Source of the DNA: Exilibacterium sp.
Lineage (GTDB): Bacteria > Pseudomonadota > Gammaproteobacteria > Pseudomonadales > Cellvibrionaceae
Reading direction: 5' to 3'
Assembly: GCA_028280195.1 (NCBI GenBank)
Contig: JANQMH010000079.1
Location: forward strand, 130,750-194,749
Length of the DNA: 64,000 bases
The translations under genes were made by a program, and so were the position numbers. The notes beneath the pieces were generated by a model that was not told where the DNA came from, made no database searches, and saw only the letters and a list, made by a program, of their open reading frames with translations. Every line of letters starts with the position of its first letter. Position 1 is the stretch's first letter. Below are positions 9,896 to 22,079 of this stretch, piece after piece.

Positions 9896-10060
9896 CGCAA
9901 TGCTTGCAGAAGTCCTCAATAGCAGGAATGCTGGCGAGCAGGCACCGCGGTGGAGCGGATAAAGACGAAGCACCACTTTGCCCAGCAGAACGACCGAAAT
10001 CTGTGATTTCGGGCTGGGCCCGCTTGCGGGGATTTACGGCGGGTTTCTGCAAGCACTGCG
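9896..10060. repeat. Dispersed long-hairpin repeat, copy B (inverted)
   Basis: On the minus strand this copy matches the core of copy A: CCCGCAAGCGGG, then the palindrome around GAAATCACAGATTTCGG, CGCTCCACC, and CGCCAGCATTCCTG. Its outer arms differ from those of copy A: CGCAATGCTTGCAGAA (9896-9911) pairs with 10045-10060 with one mismatch. Thus the core is shared while each copy keeps its own self-complementary arms. The element lies just downstream of the small membrane protein gene and could stop or stabilise its transcript. Confidence 0.75.
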
Positions 10061-10088
10061 GGGAGGTCGGCCGATTCGCTGGCACTGC

Positions 10089-10352
10089 TCAAGACGTTTC
10101 ATCCAAAATAAGAAAGGATAAAAATGTCATAAACAGACTCAAACCCACCACGAAGGGCAGCGCCGGATAGCTCAGCATCAGCAGCCCGGCGAGAATCCAC
10201 AGGTTCTTGACAATATCGCGCTTGCGATGATATTTCGCGGTATAGCGCCGCCAGTGAAAATGCTCCGGGTCCGGCGTTTTCTTTTGCGCTGGCCGCGACC
10301 GAAGGTGTTCCCACATCAGGCGCAGATAAAAAGCTATCAGGGCCTTTAACAT
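10089..10352 (-). CDS. Small two-helix membrane protein, unknown function
   Basis: Not recognised. The 87-residue product has a short basic, aromatic N-terminal half (MLKALIAFYLRLMWEHLR, then HFHWRRYTAKYHRKRD) and two closely spaced hydrophobic segments (NLWILAGLLMLSYPALPF and VVGLSLFMTFLSFLIL), suggesting a hairpin in the inner membrane. The ATG at 10352 is preceded by GGGAG at a spacing of 7, which supports translation; the frame extends two codons to a TTG. It sits between gor and the long-hairpin repeats on the same strand as both neighbours. Confidence 0.6.
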   Translation of the reverse strand: MLKALIAFYLRLMWEHLRSRPAQKKTPDPEHFHWRRYTAKYHRKRDIVKNLWILAGLLMLSYPALPFVVGLSLFMTFLSFLILDETS

Positions 10353-10441
10353 TGCCAAACTCCCAAAAATGCGGTGTTACAACTCAAGTATAGGCGCTGC
10401 GGGAAAATTGGCCGTGTTTTTAGCCGCCGGCGCGGTTCGCA

Positions 10442-11806
10442 CTAAGCCGTGACGACCGGCTCCCGCATGGTGACGAACTCCTCGGCCGCGGTCGGATGAA
10501 TGCCGATGGTATTGTCAAAATCCTCCTTGGTGGCACCGGCTTTTATGGCGATGCCGATACCCTGAATGATTTCACCGGCATCGGCACCCACCATATGGCA
10601 ACCGACGACTTTTCCCGTTGCGGCGTCAACCAGCAGTTTCATAAATGTCTTTTCATCCAGGCCGCTCAACGTGTGTTTCATATGGGTGAAGGAGGACTGA
10701 TAGACCTGGAGTTGGGAATACTTTTCCCGCGCCTGTGCTTCGGTAAGGCCCACGGTGGCGATGTTCGGCTGGGAAAACACCGCGGTCGGAATATTGTCGT
10801 AGTCCACCGCCGCCGTTGCTTTGTCGCCGTATAGATAATGCGCCAGCGCCATCCCTTCTGCAAGGGCTACAGGTGTCAATTCAATTCTGCCGATCACATC
10901 ACCGATGGCAAAAATCGAGGCTTCGTCGGTCCGATAGTTGTCATCGACGATAATCGCACCATTGTCGCGCATCCTGACCGCGGTGTTTTCCAGCCCCAGC
11001 CCCTCGGTTTTGGCGCGCCGGCCGGTGGCGTACATCACCGCATCGACCAGGCTGACCTGACCGTCGGTGGTGGTGACTTCGAGTTCGCCGGAGGGCTGTT
11101 TGACAATCCGCGCGACCGAGGTGTCGAAATGCAGATTGACCCCCTTTTTCCGCATTTCATCGGCCACTACCTTGCGCACGCTGTCGTCAAAGCCGCGCAG
11201 AAACAGCGGCCCGCGGTAGTAGAGGTGGGAGTCGGCACCCAGGCCATTGAAAATGCCGGCGAATTCCACCGCAATGTAACCGCCGCCAACGACGATGACC
11301 CGCCGCGGGAATTCCTGCAGATAGAACGCCTCGTTGGAGGTAATGACATGCTCGGCGCCGGCAAAATCGGGTACGAACGGCCAGCCACCGGTAGCGATCA
11401 GAATACGCTCGCTGCTGTACTCACTGTCAGCCACCCGCACCGTATTGGGGCCGGTAATCTGCGCGCGCCCCTCGATCAGCTCGACGCCGGCACTGGACAA
11501 TATATTGCCGTAAATGCCGTTTAGTCGCTGAATCTCGCGGGTTTTCCTGTCGCGCAGAGTCGGCCAGTGGAAATCGGCCGGCGCCAGCTGCCAGCCGAAG
11601 CCGGCGGCAGCCTCAAAATCCTCGCTGAAATGTGAACCGTAGACAAACAACTTTTTCGGTACACAACCGACATTGACACAGGTGCCGCCCAGATAGCGGT
11701 CTTCGGCCACGGCGACCCGGGCACCCAGCTGCGAGGCTATGCGGCTGGCGCGCACGCCGCCGGAGCCGGCGCCAATTACAAATAGGTCATAATCAAAATT
11801 GCTCAC
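10442..11806 (-). CDS. gor: Glutathione-disulfide reductase
   Basis: Cytoplasmic flavoenzyme that reduces glutathione disulfide with NADPH. Seen: the FAD dinucleotide-binding motif [14 protein letters not shown] at the N-terminus, the redox-active disulfide motif [13 protein letters not shown] (Cys at about 42 and 47, matching the E. coli positions), the NADPH-binding fold [13 protein letters not shown], and the C-terminal dimer-interface motif [12 protein letters not shown] with the catalytic His. The family start corresponds to a GTG at 11806 (protein begins [12 protein letters not shown]) preceded by GAGGAAGATTT; the frame is open a further 55 codons but that part is not conserved. The 454 residues agree with the E. 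coli enzyme (450). Confidence 0.95.
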   Translation of the reverse strand: MSNFDYDLFVIGAGSGGVRASRIASQLGARVAVAEDRYLGGTCVNVGCVPKKLFVYGSHFSEDFEAAAGFGWQLAPADFHWPTLRDRKTREIQRLNGIYGNILSSAGVELIEGRAQITGPNTVRVADSEYSSERILIATGGWPFVPDFAGAEHVITSNEAFYLQEFPRRVIVVGGGYIAVEFAGIFNGLGADSHLYYRGPLFLRGFDDSVRKVVADEMRKKGVNLHFDTSVARIVKQPSGELEVTTTDGQVSLVDAVMYATGRRAKTEGLGLENTAVRMRDNGAIIVDDNYRTDEASIFAIGDVIGRIELTPVALAEGMALAHYLYGDKATAAVDYDNIPTAVFSQPNIATVGLTEAQAREKYSQLQVYQSSFTHMKHTLSGLDEKTFMKLLVDAATGKVVGCHMVGADAGEIIQGIGIAIKAGATKEDFDNTIGIHPTAAEEFVTMREPVVTA

Positions 11807-12047
11807 AAATCTTCCTCGTATTGCCTGCGCCCGACTCGGCTGCAGCGCTGGGAAAGACAGCCGCCGGCGGCAGAAGTTCATCCCTGCCAGGCCGGGCGGC
11901 AGCCTTGTCCGGCTTTCGACTGAGGGCGTCAATATACCCAAACCCGCGCTAACAGGCAGGTTATTTATCACTATAGCCCTTATAGAGAAAGTTTAAGCCG
12001 CAGCGCCGGGCGGCGGCCGCAGGCGCCAGCGGCCGGGCCGGCGGCGC

Positions 12048-12314
12048 TCAGGCCTCGATATCGATGCCGCCGGGAGGGCCGCGCCGGCGATCGCGACGGG
12101 AGCGCAGCTCCACCAGCGGTTTGTGCTGCTGCCGGCGGCGATCACCCTGCTTGCGGCGATCGGAGACCGGCTGCTGTGGTGCGGTCTGCGACCTGGATTG
12201 CGGCTGGGCCGCGGCGCCGGGCTTTTCCACATCGATATCGGTGGTGTCGACGCGACTTCTGCGAGTCACTTTTTTGGGTGTGGCTACGGGTGGTGTGGGT
12301 CCTATGATGGCCAT
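12048..12314 (-). CDS. Small Arg-rich hypothetical protein with DRRxxxDRR motif
   Basis: Function unknown. The 88-residue product begins MAIIGPTPPVATPKK and has a strongly basic C-terminal half with SDRRKQGDRRRQQ and RSRRDRRRGPPGG. It is probably disordered. Similar short proteins with an Arg-rich DRR block occur in Pseudomonas-type genomes (from memory, not checked). A GGAGGG site 7 bases before the ATG at 12314 supports expression; an ATG six codons upstream (12332) is possible. It lies between gor and cysG on the same strand. Confidence 0.55.
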   Translation of the reverse strand: MAIIGPTPPVATPKKVTRRSRVDTTDIDVEKPGAAAQPQSRSQTAPQQPVSDRRKQGDRRRQQHKPLVELRSRRDRRRGPPGGIDIEA

Positions 12315-12407
12315 TGTGCAACCCTCCGGCATATCACCTTGAAGGAGTCATAGTCTGAATATCGGCGCCATAGCACGGATCTTGACGCCGCCGCCCGGGC
12401 AAGAACA

Positions 12408-12428
12408 GGGAAAATGTCTCATTTTCCC
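12408..12428 (-). terminator. Perfect 9-base-pair hairpin downstream of cysG
   Basis: GGGAAAATG (12408-12416) and CATTTTCCC (12420-12428) form a perfect stem with a 3-base loop, 23 bases beyond the cysG stop. The T-tract that should follow on the minus strand is weak (TGTTCTTG), so this is a possible terminator or mRNA-stabilising hairpin rather than a clear intrinsic terminator. Confidence 0.4.
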
Positions 12429-12451
12429 CAATTTGGACCGCTTATCGGCTG

Positions 12452-13861
12452 TCAGTGGGACGCTGCAGTGCGATCAGAGGCCGGGGTAAACCAGTTGAGC
12501 TTGTCGCGCAGCCGCACTACTTCACCGATGATTATCAGTGTCGGGGCGTGTACATCCTGTTCAGCCACCAGCTGCGGCAGCCCGGCGATATCCGCGGCCA
12601 GTACCCGCTGCACCGGTGTGGTGCCTTTCTCCACCAGCGCCGCCGGCGTTTGCGGCGAGCGGCCGTGATCGATCAGCGCGCGGCAGATCTCCCGCAACCC
12701 GGTCAGGCCCATGTAAAACACCAGGGTCTGGCCGGGCTCGGCCAGTTCCGGCCAGTTCAGATTGGCGCCGTTATCTTTCAGGTGCCCGGTGACAAAGCGC
12801 ACCGACTGGGCACAGTCGCGGTGTGTCAGCGGGATGCCGGCATAGGCGGCGCAGCCGGAGGCGGCGGTGATACCGGGCACCACCTGAAAGGGAATGTGGT
12901 GGTCCGCCAGCCGCTCGATTTCCTCACCGCCGCGGCCGAAGATAAACGGGTCGCCGCCTTTCAGGCGCAGCACCCGCTGGCCGCGCGCGGCCAGGTCCAC
13001 CAGTAGCTGATTGATATCGCCCTGCGGTACGGCGTGCTCGCGGCGGCGTTTGCCCACATAGATACGCTCGGCGTCGCGGCGCACCAGATCCAGCACCGGC
13101 TCCGACACCAGGCGGTCATAGAGTACCACATCGGCCTGCTGCATCAGGCGCAGGGCGCGGAAAGTGAGCAGGTCCGGGTCGCCGGGTCCGGCCCCCACCA
13201 GATACACTTCGCCGCGCGGCGACTGGGTATCCGGCTGCTGCAGTTGCTGCTCCAGCAGCGTTTCGGCCTGCGCCTCGCGGCCGCTGAACACCAGCTCGGC
13301 GGCGGGTCCCTGCAGGTTTTTCTCCCAGAAGTCGCGGCGCCTGTCGATGTCGGTGAATATCGCCTTGACCCGCTCTCTGAAGCGACTGGCGAGGCCGGCC
13401 AGGCGCCCGTATGCGGCCGGCACCAGCGACTCTATGCGCGCCCGCAGCAGGCGCGCCAGCACCGGCGCCTGCCCGCCGCTGGAAATACCGATGACCAGGG
13501 GGCTGCGATCGACAATCGCGGGCATGATAAACGAGCACAGCGCCGGGCTGTCGACCACATTGACCGGCATCTTTCGCGCCCGGGCATCGGCGGAGACCTG
13601 CGCATTCAAGGGCTCGTTATCGGTGGCGGCGATCACCAGTATACAGCCCTCCAGATGCGCCGCGCGGTAGCCCTCGCGCAATACCTCGCCACCGCTGGCG
13701 GCGGCCATGGCCGCCACTTCCTCCACTACCTGCGGCGCCACCACGCGCAGGCGCGCGCCGGCCTTGAGCAGCAGCCGCGCCTTGCGGCAGGCAATGGCAC
13801 CGCCGCCCACCAGCAGGCAGGGTTGCTGTTTGAGGTCGAAAAATAGCGGCAGATAATCCAT
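12452..13861 (-). CDS. cysG: Siroheme synthase (trifunctional)
   Basis: Makes siroheme for sulfite/nitrite reductase from uroporphyrinogen III: SAM-dependent C2/C7 methylation, NAD-dependent dehydrogenation and Fe chelation. The N-terminal half (about residues 1-205) is the precorrin-2 dehydrogenase/ferrochelatase with a [14 protein letters not shown] nucleotide fold and the [15 protein letters not shown] segment containing the conserved Ser. The C-terminal half (about 215-465) is the uroporphyrinogen methyltransferase with [31 protein letters not shown] and [20 protein letters not shown]. The 469 residues compare with 457 in E. coli. It is last in the ftsK-lolA-rarA-crcB-serS-cysG run, 45 bases after serS. 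Confidence 0.96.
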   Translation of the reverse strand: MDYLPLFFDLKQQPCLLVGGGAIACRKARLLLKAGARLRVVAPQVVEEVAAMAAASGGEVLREGYRAAHLEGCILVIAATDNEPLNAQVSADARARKMPVNVVDSPALCSFIMPAIVDRSPLVIGISSGGQAPVLARLLRARIESLVPAAYGRLAGLASRFRERVKAIFTDIDRRRDFWEKNLQGPAAELVFSGREAQAETLLEQQLQQPDTQSPRGEVYLVGAGPGDPDLLTFRALRLMQQADVVLYDRLVSEPVLDLVRRDAERIYVGKRRREHAVPQGDINQLLVDLAARGQRVLRLKGGDPFIFGRGGEEIERLADHHIPFQVVPGITAASGCAAYAGIPLTHRDCAQSVRFVTGHLKDNGANLNWPELAEPGQTLVFYMGLTGLREICRALIDHGRSPQTPAALVEKGTTPVQRVLAADIAGLPQLVAEQDVHAPTLIIIGEVVRLRDKLNWFTPASDRTAASH

Positions 13862-13906
13862 GGCGCGGGCTCGCTGTGCTGCGGCTTGACTGTGGCGCTG
13901 CCCGCG

Positions 13907-15193
<1,287 letters not shown>

Positions 15194-15200
15194 CTACTCA

Positions 15201-15575
15201 CTAAAACAGGCGCAGACTCAGGTAAACCGCCAGGCTGACCGCCGCCAGGCAGCCACCCAGGCTCAAAACGATATAGACCAGTGCCGCCAGTCCGTGGCCG
15301 TTTTGCCACAGGTGCAGCGCATCGAGGGAAAAGGTCGAGAAGGTGGTAAAGGCGCCGAGAAAACCCGCCATCAGCAGGGCGCGCCACTCGGGGCCGATAA
15401 GCCCCCGCTCGACAATCGCCACATAGCACACGCCGATGAGAAACGACCCCAGTATATTGACCAGCAGGGTCGCCAGCGGAAAACGGTTTTCCATCAGCGG
15501 ATAGGTGTAATGGGTTATCGCCTGCCGCCCGAGTGCACCCAGGGCGCCTCCGACGGCCACGGCCAGCCATTGCAT
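15201..15575 (-). CDS. crcB: Fluoride channel Fluc/CrcB
   Basis: Small inner-membrane fluoride exporter acting as an antiparallel dimer. The 124-residue product has four hydrophobic helices, the N-terminal GGALGALGRQ motif, NILGSFLIG in helix 2 with the conserved Asn, and GFLGAFTTFSTFSLD in helix 3, which supplies the Phe/Thr fluoride path and the break helix. No fluoride riboswitch is apparent in the short gaps around it; it seems to be read with rarA (17 bases upstream) and serS. Confidence 0.93.
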   Translation of the reverse strand: MQWLAVAVGGALGALGRQAITHYTYPLMENRFPLATLLVNILGSFLIGVCYVAIVERGLIGPEWRALLMAGFLGAFTTFSTFSLDALHLWQNGHGLAALVYIVLSLGGCLAAVSLAVYLSLRLF

Positions 15576-15592
15576 ATCGTTTACTGCCCCGG

Positions 15593-16948
15593 TCAGTTGG
15601 TTTTTTTCGTCGACATTTGCCCGGCCTGCCCGCTGTGCTGTCGATCGAGTTCGCGCAGATGTTCGAGTTTTTCCTTGATCCTGGCTTCCAGCCCGCGCGC
15701 CACCGGCTCGTAGTAGCGGCGCACCTGCATCTCATCGGGAAAATAGCGCTCGCCCGCCGCATAGCCCTCCTCTTCGTCGTGGGCGTAGCGGTACGCCTGC
15801 CCGTAGGCGAGGTCTTTCATCAGGCTGGTGGGGGCGTTGCGCAGGTGCAGCGGCACATCGTAGCTCGGCAATTGCCTGACATCCGCCATGGCGCTGTTGA
15901 AGGCATTATACACGGCATTGCTCTTGGGCGCTGCCGCCAGATAGACGATCGCCTGGGCAATGGCCAGCTGCCCCTCGGGGCTGCCGAGGCGCTCCTGGGT
16001 ATCCCAGGCGTCGAGCGCCATATGCAGGGCGCGCGGATCGGCGTTGCCGATATCCTCGCTGGCCATGCGTACCACCCGCCGGGCGATGTAGAGCGGATCG
16101 CAGCCGCCGTCGAGCATGCGCGCCAGCCAGTACAGCGCCGCGTCCGGGGCAGAGCCGCGCACCGCCTTGTGCAAGGCTGAAATCTGTTCGTAAAACAAAT
16201 CGCCGCCCTTGTCGAAGCGGCGCACATCGCCGCCCAGCACCTCTGCGAGCGTGGCGCGGGTGACAGTGGCGCCAGCGCCCTGCCCGGCGGCGAGATCGGC
16301 GGCTATCTCGAGCAAATTCAGCGCCCGCCGCGCATCGCCGTCGGCCGCCCGCGCCAGCAGTTGCAGTTCGGCCTCGTCGATAACGACATCGCGCTGCCCG
16401 AGGCCGCGCTCACTGTGCAGCGCCCGCTTCAATACCGCCACCGTCTGCGCCGTATCCAGCGAGCGCAGCACGTAGACCCGGCAGCGCGACAACAGCGCAT
16501 TGTTGAGTTCAAACGACGGGTTTTCGGTGGTGGCGCCGATAAAGATCACCGTGCCGTCCTCCACATAAGGCAGGAAGGCGTCCTGCTGGGCCTTGTTGAA
16601 GCGGTGGACTTCGTCGACAAACAAAATCGTCTCGCGCCCGCGCGCCGCCCGCTCCTGCTCGGCCACCGCTACCGCGGCGCGGATATCCTTGACACCGGCC
16701 AGCACTGCCGACAGCGTTTCGAAGCGGGCATCAGTCAATTGCGCCAGCATTTTTGCCAGTGAGGTTTTGCCCACCCCCGGCGGCCCCCACAGCACCATGG
16801 AGTGCAGCTGATCGCGTTCGATGGCCTCGCGCAGCGGCTTGCCCGGCCCCATCAGGTGCGCCTGGCCGATATAGTCGTCGAGTTGCAGCGGCCGCATTTT
16901 CGCCGCCAGGGGCTGGGGCGGCGGCCGGCTGAACAGGTCCTTACTCAT
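15593..16948 (-). CDS. rarA: Replication-associated recombination protein A (AAA+ ATPase)
   Basis: Clamp-loader-like AAA+ ATPase of the RarA/MgsA/WRNIP1 family that acts at stalled replication forks. Seen: [20 protein letters not shown] at the N-terminus, Walker [14 protein letters not shown] at about residues 47-59, Walker [21 protein letters not shown], sensor 1 [14 protein letters not shown], and the C-terminal tetramerisation region with [17 protein letters not shown]. The ATG at 16948 lies inside the last codons of lolA (ATGAGTAA overlap, 8 bases), so translation is coupled. The 451 residues match the family (E. coli 447). Confidence 0.95.
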   Translation of the reverse strand: MSKDLFSRPPPQPLAAKMRPLQLDDYIGQAHLMGPGKPLREAIERDQLHSMVLWGPPGVGKTSLAKMLAQLTDARFETLSAVLAGVKDIRAAVAVAEQERAARGRETILFVDEVHRFNKAQQDAFLPYVEDGTVIFIGATTENPSFELNNALLSRCRVYVLRSLDTAQTVAVLKRALHSERGLGQRDVVIDEAELQLLARAADGDARRALNLLEIAADLAAGQGAGATVTRATLAEVLGGDVRRFDKGGDLFYEQISALHKAVRGSAPDAALYWLARMLDGGCDPLYIARRVVRMASEDIGNADPRALHMALDAWDTQERLGSPEGQLAIAQAIVYLAAAPKSNAVYNAFNSAMADVRQLPSYDVPLHLRNAPTSLMKDLAYGQAYRYAHDEEEGYAAGERYFPDEMQVRRYYEPVARGLEARIKEKLEHLRELDRQHSGQAGQMSTKKTN

Positions 16949-17567
16949 CGACCAGCACATCGGTGCCCGGCGGCGGCGTAAACAGGAACTGGCCGTCGTC
17001 GAGGTCGCGGTTAACCACCAGGTCGCTCAGTTGTATGGTGGTGGTCTGTCCCAGGCTGTCCGACAGCGTCATGGCAGTGAGGCTGCCGGCGGAAAACGCC
17101 AGCACCAGCTTTTCAAACAGATTGTCCTCCCCCCTGGGTTGCAGTGCAAAGGCGGTCTGACCCGCTGCCGCCTCGGACAGCACGACATCGTACTGCGCGC
17201 GGATCTGTTCCACCTCGCCACTGAGCAACAGCGCCGGCGTCTGCTGCGTGCGCGGGTCGACCGGCCGCACCGTCACCTGCTCCAGATCGGGGTCATAGAG
17301 CCACAGTTTCTGCCCGCTACCCACCAGCAGCTGCTCGTAGGGCGCGCGGGTATGCCAGCGAAACAGGCCCGGCTTTTTCAGCGCGAACACACCCTTGCTC
17401 TGCTCCAGCAGCTCACCCTGGCGATCGATCATACGCTGTTGAAAGCTGCCCGACAGCGTCTGCATGGGCGCCAGCAACTGGCTCAGCTGCTCGACGGCCG
17501 GCGCACTGCCGCCGGCCTGGGCAAAACCGCAAGCAATACTCAACACCACCAATATCAATCTGTACAT
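16941..17567 (-). CDS. lolA: Outer-membrane lipoprotein carrier LolA
   Basis: Periplasmic chaperone that carries lipoproteins from LolCDE to LolB. The 208-residue product has a signal peptide (about residues 1-18, [20 protein letters not shown]), then [19 protein letters not shown] typical of LolA, the [35 protein letters not shown] region of the open barrel (here split across about residues 58-90) and [26 protein letters not shown] at the end. It lies between ftsK and rarA, the usual order in Pseudomonas-type genomes. Confidence 0.93.
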   Translation of the reverse strand: MYRLILVVLSIACGFAQAGGSAPAVEQLSQLLAPMQTLSGSFQQRMIDRQGELLEQSKGVFALKKPGLFRWHTRAPYEQLLVGSGQKLWLYDPDLEQVTVRPVDPRTQQTPALLLSGEVEQIRAQYDVVLSEAAAGQTAFALQPRGEDNLFEKLVLAFSAGSLTAMTLSDSLGQTTTIQLSDLVVNRDLDDGQFLFTPPPGTDVLVDE

Positions 17568-17573
17568 GAAGTA

Positions 17574-17616
17574 GTCTCTAGTCTCTAGTCACCAGTCTCT
17601 AGAGGCTGGAGACTGG
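17574..17616. repeat. CTAG-rich intergenic repeat with hairpin (lolA-ftsK gap)
   Basis: The 60-base gap between ftsK and lolA holds repeated AGTCTCT/CTAGTCTCT units and an 8-base-pair hairpin, CCAGTCTC (17592-17599) with GAGACTGG (17609-17616), loop 9. It belongs with two further CTAG-rich elements at about 20142 and 21246. It may modulate the boundary between the ftsK and lolA transcripts. Confidence 0.6.
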
Positions 17617-17627
17617 TAGTTGATCGG

Positions 17628-19973
17628 TTAGTTTTTTGGCGGCGGGGGGGCCAGCACTTCGCGGTTGCCGTTGCTGCCCATTTCGCTGACCACCCCGGCC
17701 GCCTCCATGGCTTCGATCAGGCGCGCGGCGCGATTGTAACCGATGCGCAGTTTGCGCTGCACCGAGGAAATCGAGGCCTTGCGCGATTCGGTGACGAAGG
17801 CAAGCGCCTCATCATAAAGCGCATCGGCTTCGCTGTCGCCACCGCCCTGCTCATCGCCGTCGGTGGTCAGGCCGGGGACGGGAATGCTGTTGGTGCTCTC
17901 ATCGATGACACCTTCGAGATAATTGGGTTCGCCGCGGCGCTGCCAGTCGGCCACCACCTTGTGCACCTCGTGGTCGTCGACAAAGGCGCCGTGCACCCGC
18001 AGCGGCACGCTGGTGCCGGGCGGCAGATAGAGCATATCGCCGTGCCCGAGCAGCTGCTCGGCGCCGCCCTGGTCGAGAATGGTGCGGGAGTCGACTTTTG
18101 ACGATACCTGGAAGGCCATGCGCGTCGGCACGTTGGCTTTTATCAGACCGGTGATCACATCCACCGAGGGGCGCTGGGTAGCGAGAATCAGGTGGATACC
18201 GGCGGCCCTGGCCTTTTGCGCGATACGCGCAATCAGCTGCTCCACTTTTTTGCCGACGATCATCATCATATCGGCGAATTCGTCGATCACCACGACGATG
18301 GCCGGCAGCGGTTCCAGATCCGGCGCCGGCGCCGCCGCCTCGCCGGCGACAAAGTTTTCCTCCGCCACCCACAGCGGATCGGCAATCGGCTTGCCGGCCT
18401 TGATCGCATCCTCAACCTTGCGGTTGAAGCCGGCCAGGTTGCGCACCCCCAGCGCCGCCATCAGCTTGTAGCGGCGCTCCATCTCGCCGACGCTCCAGCG
18501 CAGGCCGTTGGCGGCGTCCTTCATATCGGTGATGACCGGGGTCAGCAGGTGGGGAATGCCCTCGTAGATGGACAGCTCCAGCATTTTCGGGTCGACCAGG
18601 ATCAAGCGCACCTCTTTCGGCGTCGACTTGTACAGCAGGCTCAACAGCATCACGTTGACCCCCACCGACTTGCCCGAACCGGTGGTGCCGGCCACCAGCA
18701 GATGCGGCATCCGCGCCAGGTCGGCGATAACCGGCTCGCCGGAAATATCGTGGCCCAGCGCCAGCGTCAGCGGCGATTTGGAATGCTCGTAGACCGTCGA
18801 GGTCAGCACTTCGCTGAGGCGGACGATCTCCCGGTGTTCGTTGGGGATCTCGATACCGACCACGGATTTTCCCGGAATCACTTCCACCACCCGCACGCTG
18901 ATTACCGCCAGCGAGCGGGCCAGATCCTTGGCCAGATTGGTGATGCGGCTGACCTTGACGCCCGCAGCCGGCTGTATTTCAAAGCGTGTGACTACCGGGC
19001 CCGGCAGCACCGAAACCACTTCAGCGACAATGCCGAAGTCCTTCAGTTTCAACTCCAGCAGGCGCGACATGGCCTCCAGCGATTCCTTCGAGTAGCCCTT
19101 GTCAGTCTGCTTGTCGGCCGGGTCCAGCAGGCTCAGCTGCGGCAGCTCGCCGGTAACCGGGGTGTTGAACAGCGAGACCTGTTTTTCCTTCTGCAGCCGC
19201 GGGCTCGGCTGCGGTTTTGCCGGCGGCGGCTCGATTTTCGGCGGTATGCGCACGGCATCGGCCTTGACCTGTTTCTCCACCGCCAGGCGGCGCTGTCGCT
19301 GGGCGCGGCGGGCCTGGCGGTGTTCGAGCCAGGCTTTTCTGCGCCGCTGAATGGCCGCGCGCACGGCGCCGATGCCGTTCAGTGTCAGGCGCCCGATGGC
19401 ATCCATCAGCCCGAGCCAGGACAGATCGGTAAAAATAGTCAGGCCGAACAGAAATGTCGCCAGCAGCAGCAAGGTACCGCCGGTATAACTGAACGCGCCC
19501 TCCACCGCCTGGGACACCGAAGCCCCCAGCACACCGCCGTTGGAAAACGGCAGATTGGTGCTCTCGCTGCCGTAGTAAATGGAAGCCAGGCCGGTACCGG
19601 CCACCATCACCAGGACCAGGCCGACAACCCGCAGCCCCAGCAGCACCCAGTCCAGACCGATATGCCGTGAGCGGTCGCGGAAAACCAGCCAGGCCCGATA
19701 GGCCAGCATGAGCGGAAACAGAAACGCCAGATAGCCGAACAGGGAAAAGAATACATCGGCCACCCAGGCACCGGTGGGTCCGCCGGCGTTGCGCACGCCA
19801 TCGCCGCTGCCGGTGCTGGACCAGCCGGGGTCTTCAGGGCTGTAGGTCACCAGCGCCAGGATCAGATAGAGGCACACGGCGACCAGGCCGATCAGGGCAC
19901 CCTCCTTCAGAATGCGCAGGGTAAACCCCGCAGCCGCCGGCGGGCGGGTATCGGAGGTATTGGTGGTCTTCAA
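17628..19973 (-). CDS. ftsK: DNA translocase FtsK
   Basis: Septal DNA pump that moves chromosome dimers and activates XerCD at dif. Seen: an N-terminal region of about 190 residues with four membrane helices, a short linker, and the motor domain with Walker [15 protein letters not shown] at about residue 425-438, Walker [16 protein letters not shown], and [20 protein letters not shown]. The C-terminal winged-helix gamma domain ([20 protein letters not shown]) reads KOPS. The 781-residue length is the short-linker form, as in Pseudomonas. The start is a TTG at 19973 with AAGGA 7 bases before it. Divergent from trxB. Confidence 0.96.
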   Translation of the reverse strand: MKTTNTSDTRPPAAAGFTLRILKEGALIGLVAVCLYLILALVTYSPEDPGWSSTGSGDGVRNAGGPTGAWVADVFFSLFGYLAFLFPLMLAYRAWLVFRDRSRHIGLDWVLLGLRVVGLVLVMVAGTGLASIYYGSESTNLPFSNGGVLGASVSQAVEGAFSYTGGTLLLLATFLFGLTIFTDLSWLGLMDAIGRLTLNGIGAVRAAIQRRRKAWLEHRQARRAQRQRRLAVEKQVKADAVRIPPKIEPPPAKPQPSPRLQKEKQVSLFNTPVTGELPQLSLLDPADKQTDKGYSKESLEAMSRLLELKLKDFGIVAEVVSVLPGPVVTRFEIQPAAGVKVSRITNLAKDLARSLAVISVRVVEVIPGKSVVGIEIPNEHREIVRLSEVLTSTVYEHSKSPLTLALGHDISGEPVIADLARMPHLLVAGTTGSGKSVGVNVMLLSLLYKSTPKEVRLILVDPKMLELSIYEGIPHLLTPVITDMKDAANGLRWSVGEMERRYKLMAALGVRNLAGFNRKVEDAIKAGKPIADPLWVAEENFVAGEAAAPAPDLEPLPAIVVVIDEFADMMMIVGKKVEQLIARIAQKARAAGIHLILATQRPSVDVITGLIKANVPTRMAFQVSSKVDSRTILDQGGAEQLLGHGDMLYLPPGTSVPLRVHGAFVDDHEVHKVVADWQRRGEPNYLEGVIDESTNSIPVPGLTTDGDEQGGGDSEADALYDEALAFVTESRKASISSVQRKLRIGYNRAARLIEAMEAAGVVSEMGSNGNREVLAPPPPKN

Positions 19974-21243
<1,270 letters not shown>

Positions 21244-21245
21244 GC

Positions 21246-21289
21246 CAGTTACTAGTCACTAGAGACTAGTAACTAGTGACTAGTAACTG
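21246..21289 (+). repeat. CTAG-rich perfect hairpin between trxB and aat
   Basis: A perfect 17-base-pair inverted repeat (21246-21262 and 21273-21289) with a 10-base loop fills the whole 50-base gap. It is built of alternating TTACTAG, TCACTAG and GACTAGT units. It begins 2 bases after the trxB stop and ends 4 bases before the aat ATG, and no separate ribosome site for aat is visible. There is no T-tract, so it is not a standard terminator; in RNA it should be a processing site or translation-limiting structure. Confidence 0.85.
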
Positions 21290-21293
21290 AAAA

Positions 21294-22079
21294 ATGATTC
21301 CTTGGCTCGATCGGGACAGACTGGAATTTCCGCCGCTGGAGCAGGCCCTGACCTCCCCCAACGGCCTGCTGGCCGCCGGCGGCGATTTGTCGGCGGCACG
21401 GCTGCTGCTGGCTTACCGCAGCGGTATCTTTCCCTGGTATGAACAGGGCCAGCCCATCCTCTGGTGGAGCCCCGATCCGCGCACGGTGATTTTTCCGCAC
21501 AAACTGCATATCTCCCGCAGCCTGCGCAAAACCCTGCGCCGGCAACACTTCGAGATCAGTGCCGACCGGGCGTTTGAGCGCGTCATCAGCGCCTGTGCCA
21601 CCAGGGGCGGAAGCAGCCTGCAGCGCCCGGCGGGCACCTGGATCACCCGGGAGATGCACAGCGCCTACTGCCATTTGCACCAGTTGGGTCGCGCCCACTC
21701 GATCGAGGCCTGGGCCGGGGACGAGTTGGCGGGAGGCCTTTACGGCATCGCCATAGGCCGGCTGTTTTTCGGTGAATCGATGTTCAGTCTGGTCAGAGAC
21801 GCCTCTAAAGTCGCCTTCGTCCACCTGCTGGGACAGCTGGCCGCCTGGGGCTTCGAGATGGTCGACTGCCAGGTCGCCAGCGACCATTTATTCAGTCTCG
21901 GTGCCGAACAAATTCCCCGGCAACAGTTCGCCCAAATGCTGGTAGACTATATTGACAGTGAGCCCGCTATCGGCGGCAGCCTGACTGACAGCGGCCCGGG
22001 CGGCCAAATCTCTGCGGGCACCGGTGGATCGCGGCACCACCACCGCTGGCAACTAACCTGGCACTATCACCATGACTGA
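21294..22079 (+). CDS. aat: Leucyl/phenylalanyl-tRNA-protein transferase
   Basis: N-end-rule enzyme that adds Leu or Phe from aminoacyl-tRNA to proteins with N-terminal Lys/Arg, marking them for ClpS-ClpAP. Seen: N-terminal FPPLEQALTSPNGLLAAGGDL, GIFPWYEQGQPILWWSPDPR, HSIEAWAGDELAGGLYGIA, GRLFFGESMFS and FEMVDCQVASDHLFSLGAEQI, all typical of Aat. The 261 residues slightly exceed the E. coli enzyme (234), with an extra C-terminal tail. Its ATG lies just after the hairpin without a clear Shine-Dalgarno. It overlaps bpt by 8 bases; clpA and clpS nearby act in the same pathway. Confidence 0.95.
   Translation: MIPWLDRDRLEFPPLEQALTSPNGLLAAGGDLSAARLLLAYRSGIFPWYEQGQPILWWSPDPRTVIFPHKLHISRSLRKTLRRQHFEISADRAFERVISACATRGGSSLQRPAGTWITREMHSAYCHLHQLGRAHSIEAWAGDELAGGLYGIAIGRLFFGESMFSLVRDASKVAFVHLLGQLAAWGFEMVDCQVASDHLFSLGAEQIPRQQFAQMLVDYIDSEPAIGGSLTDSGPGGQISAGTGGSRHHHRWQLTWHYHHD

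Noticed and set aside
9616..10170. Open frames on both strands through the long-hairpin repeats (184 and 111 codons)
   Set aside because: Their peptides repeat because the DNA is repeated (PEITDFGRSA occurs in both), and they have no ribosome sites; treated as repeat DNA.
18192..19670. 492-codon plus-strand frame across ftsK
   Set aside because: Antisense shadow, rich in His/Gln/Arg, no recognisable motif.
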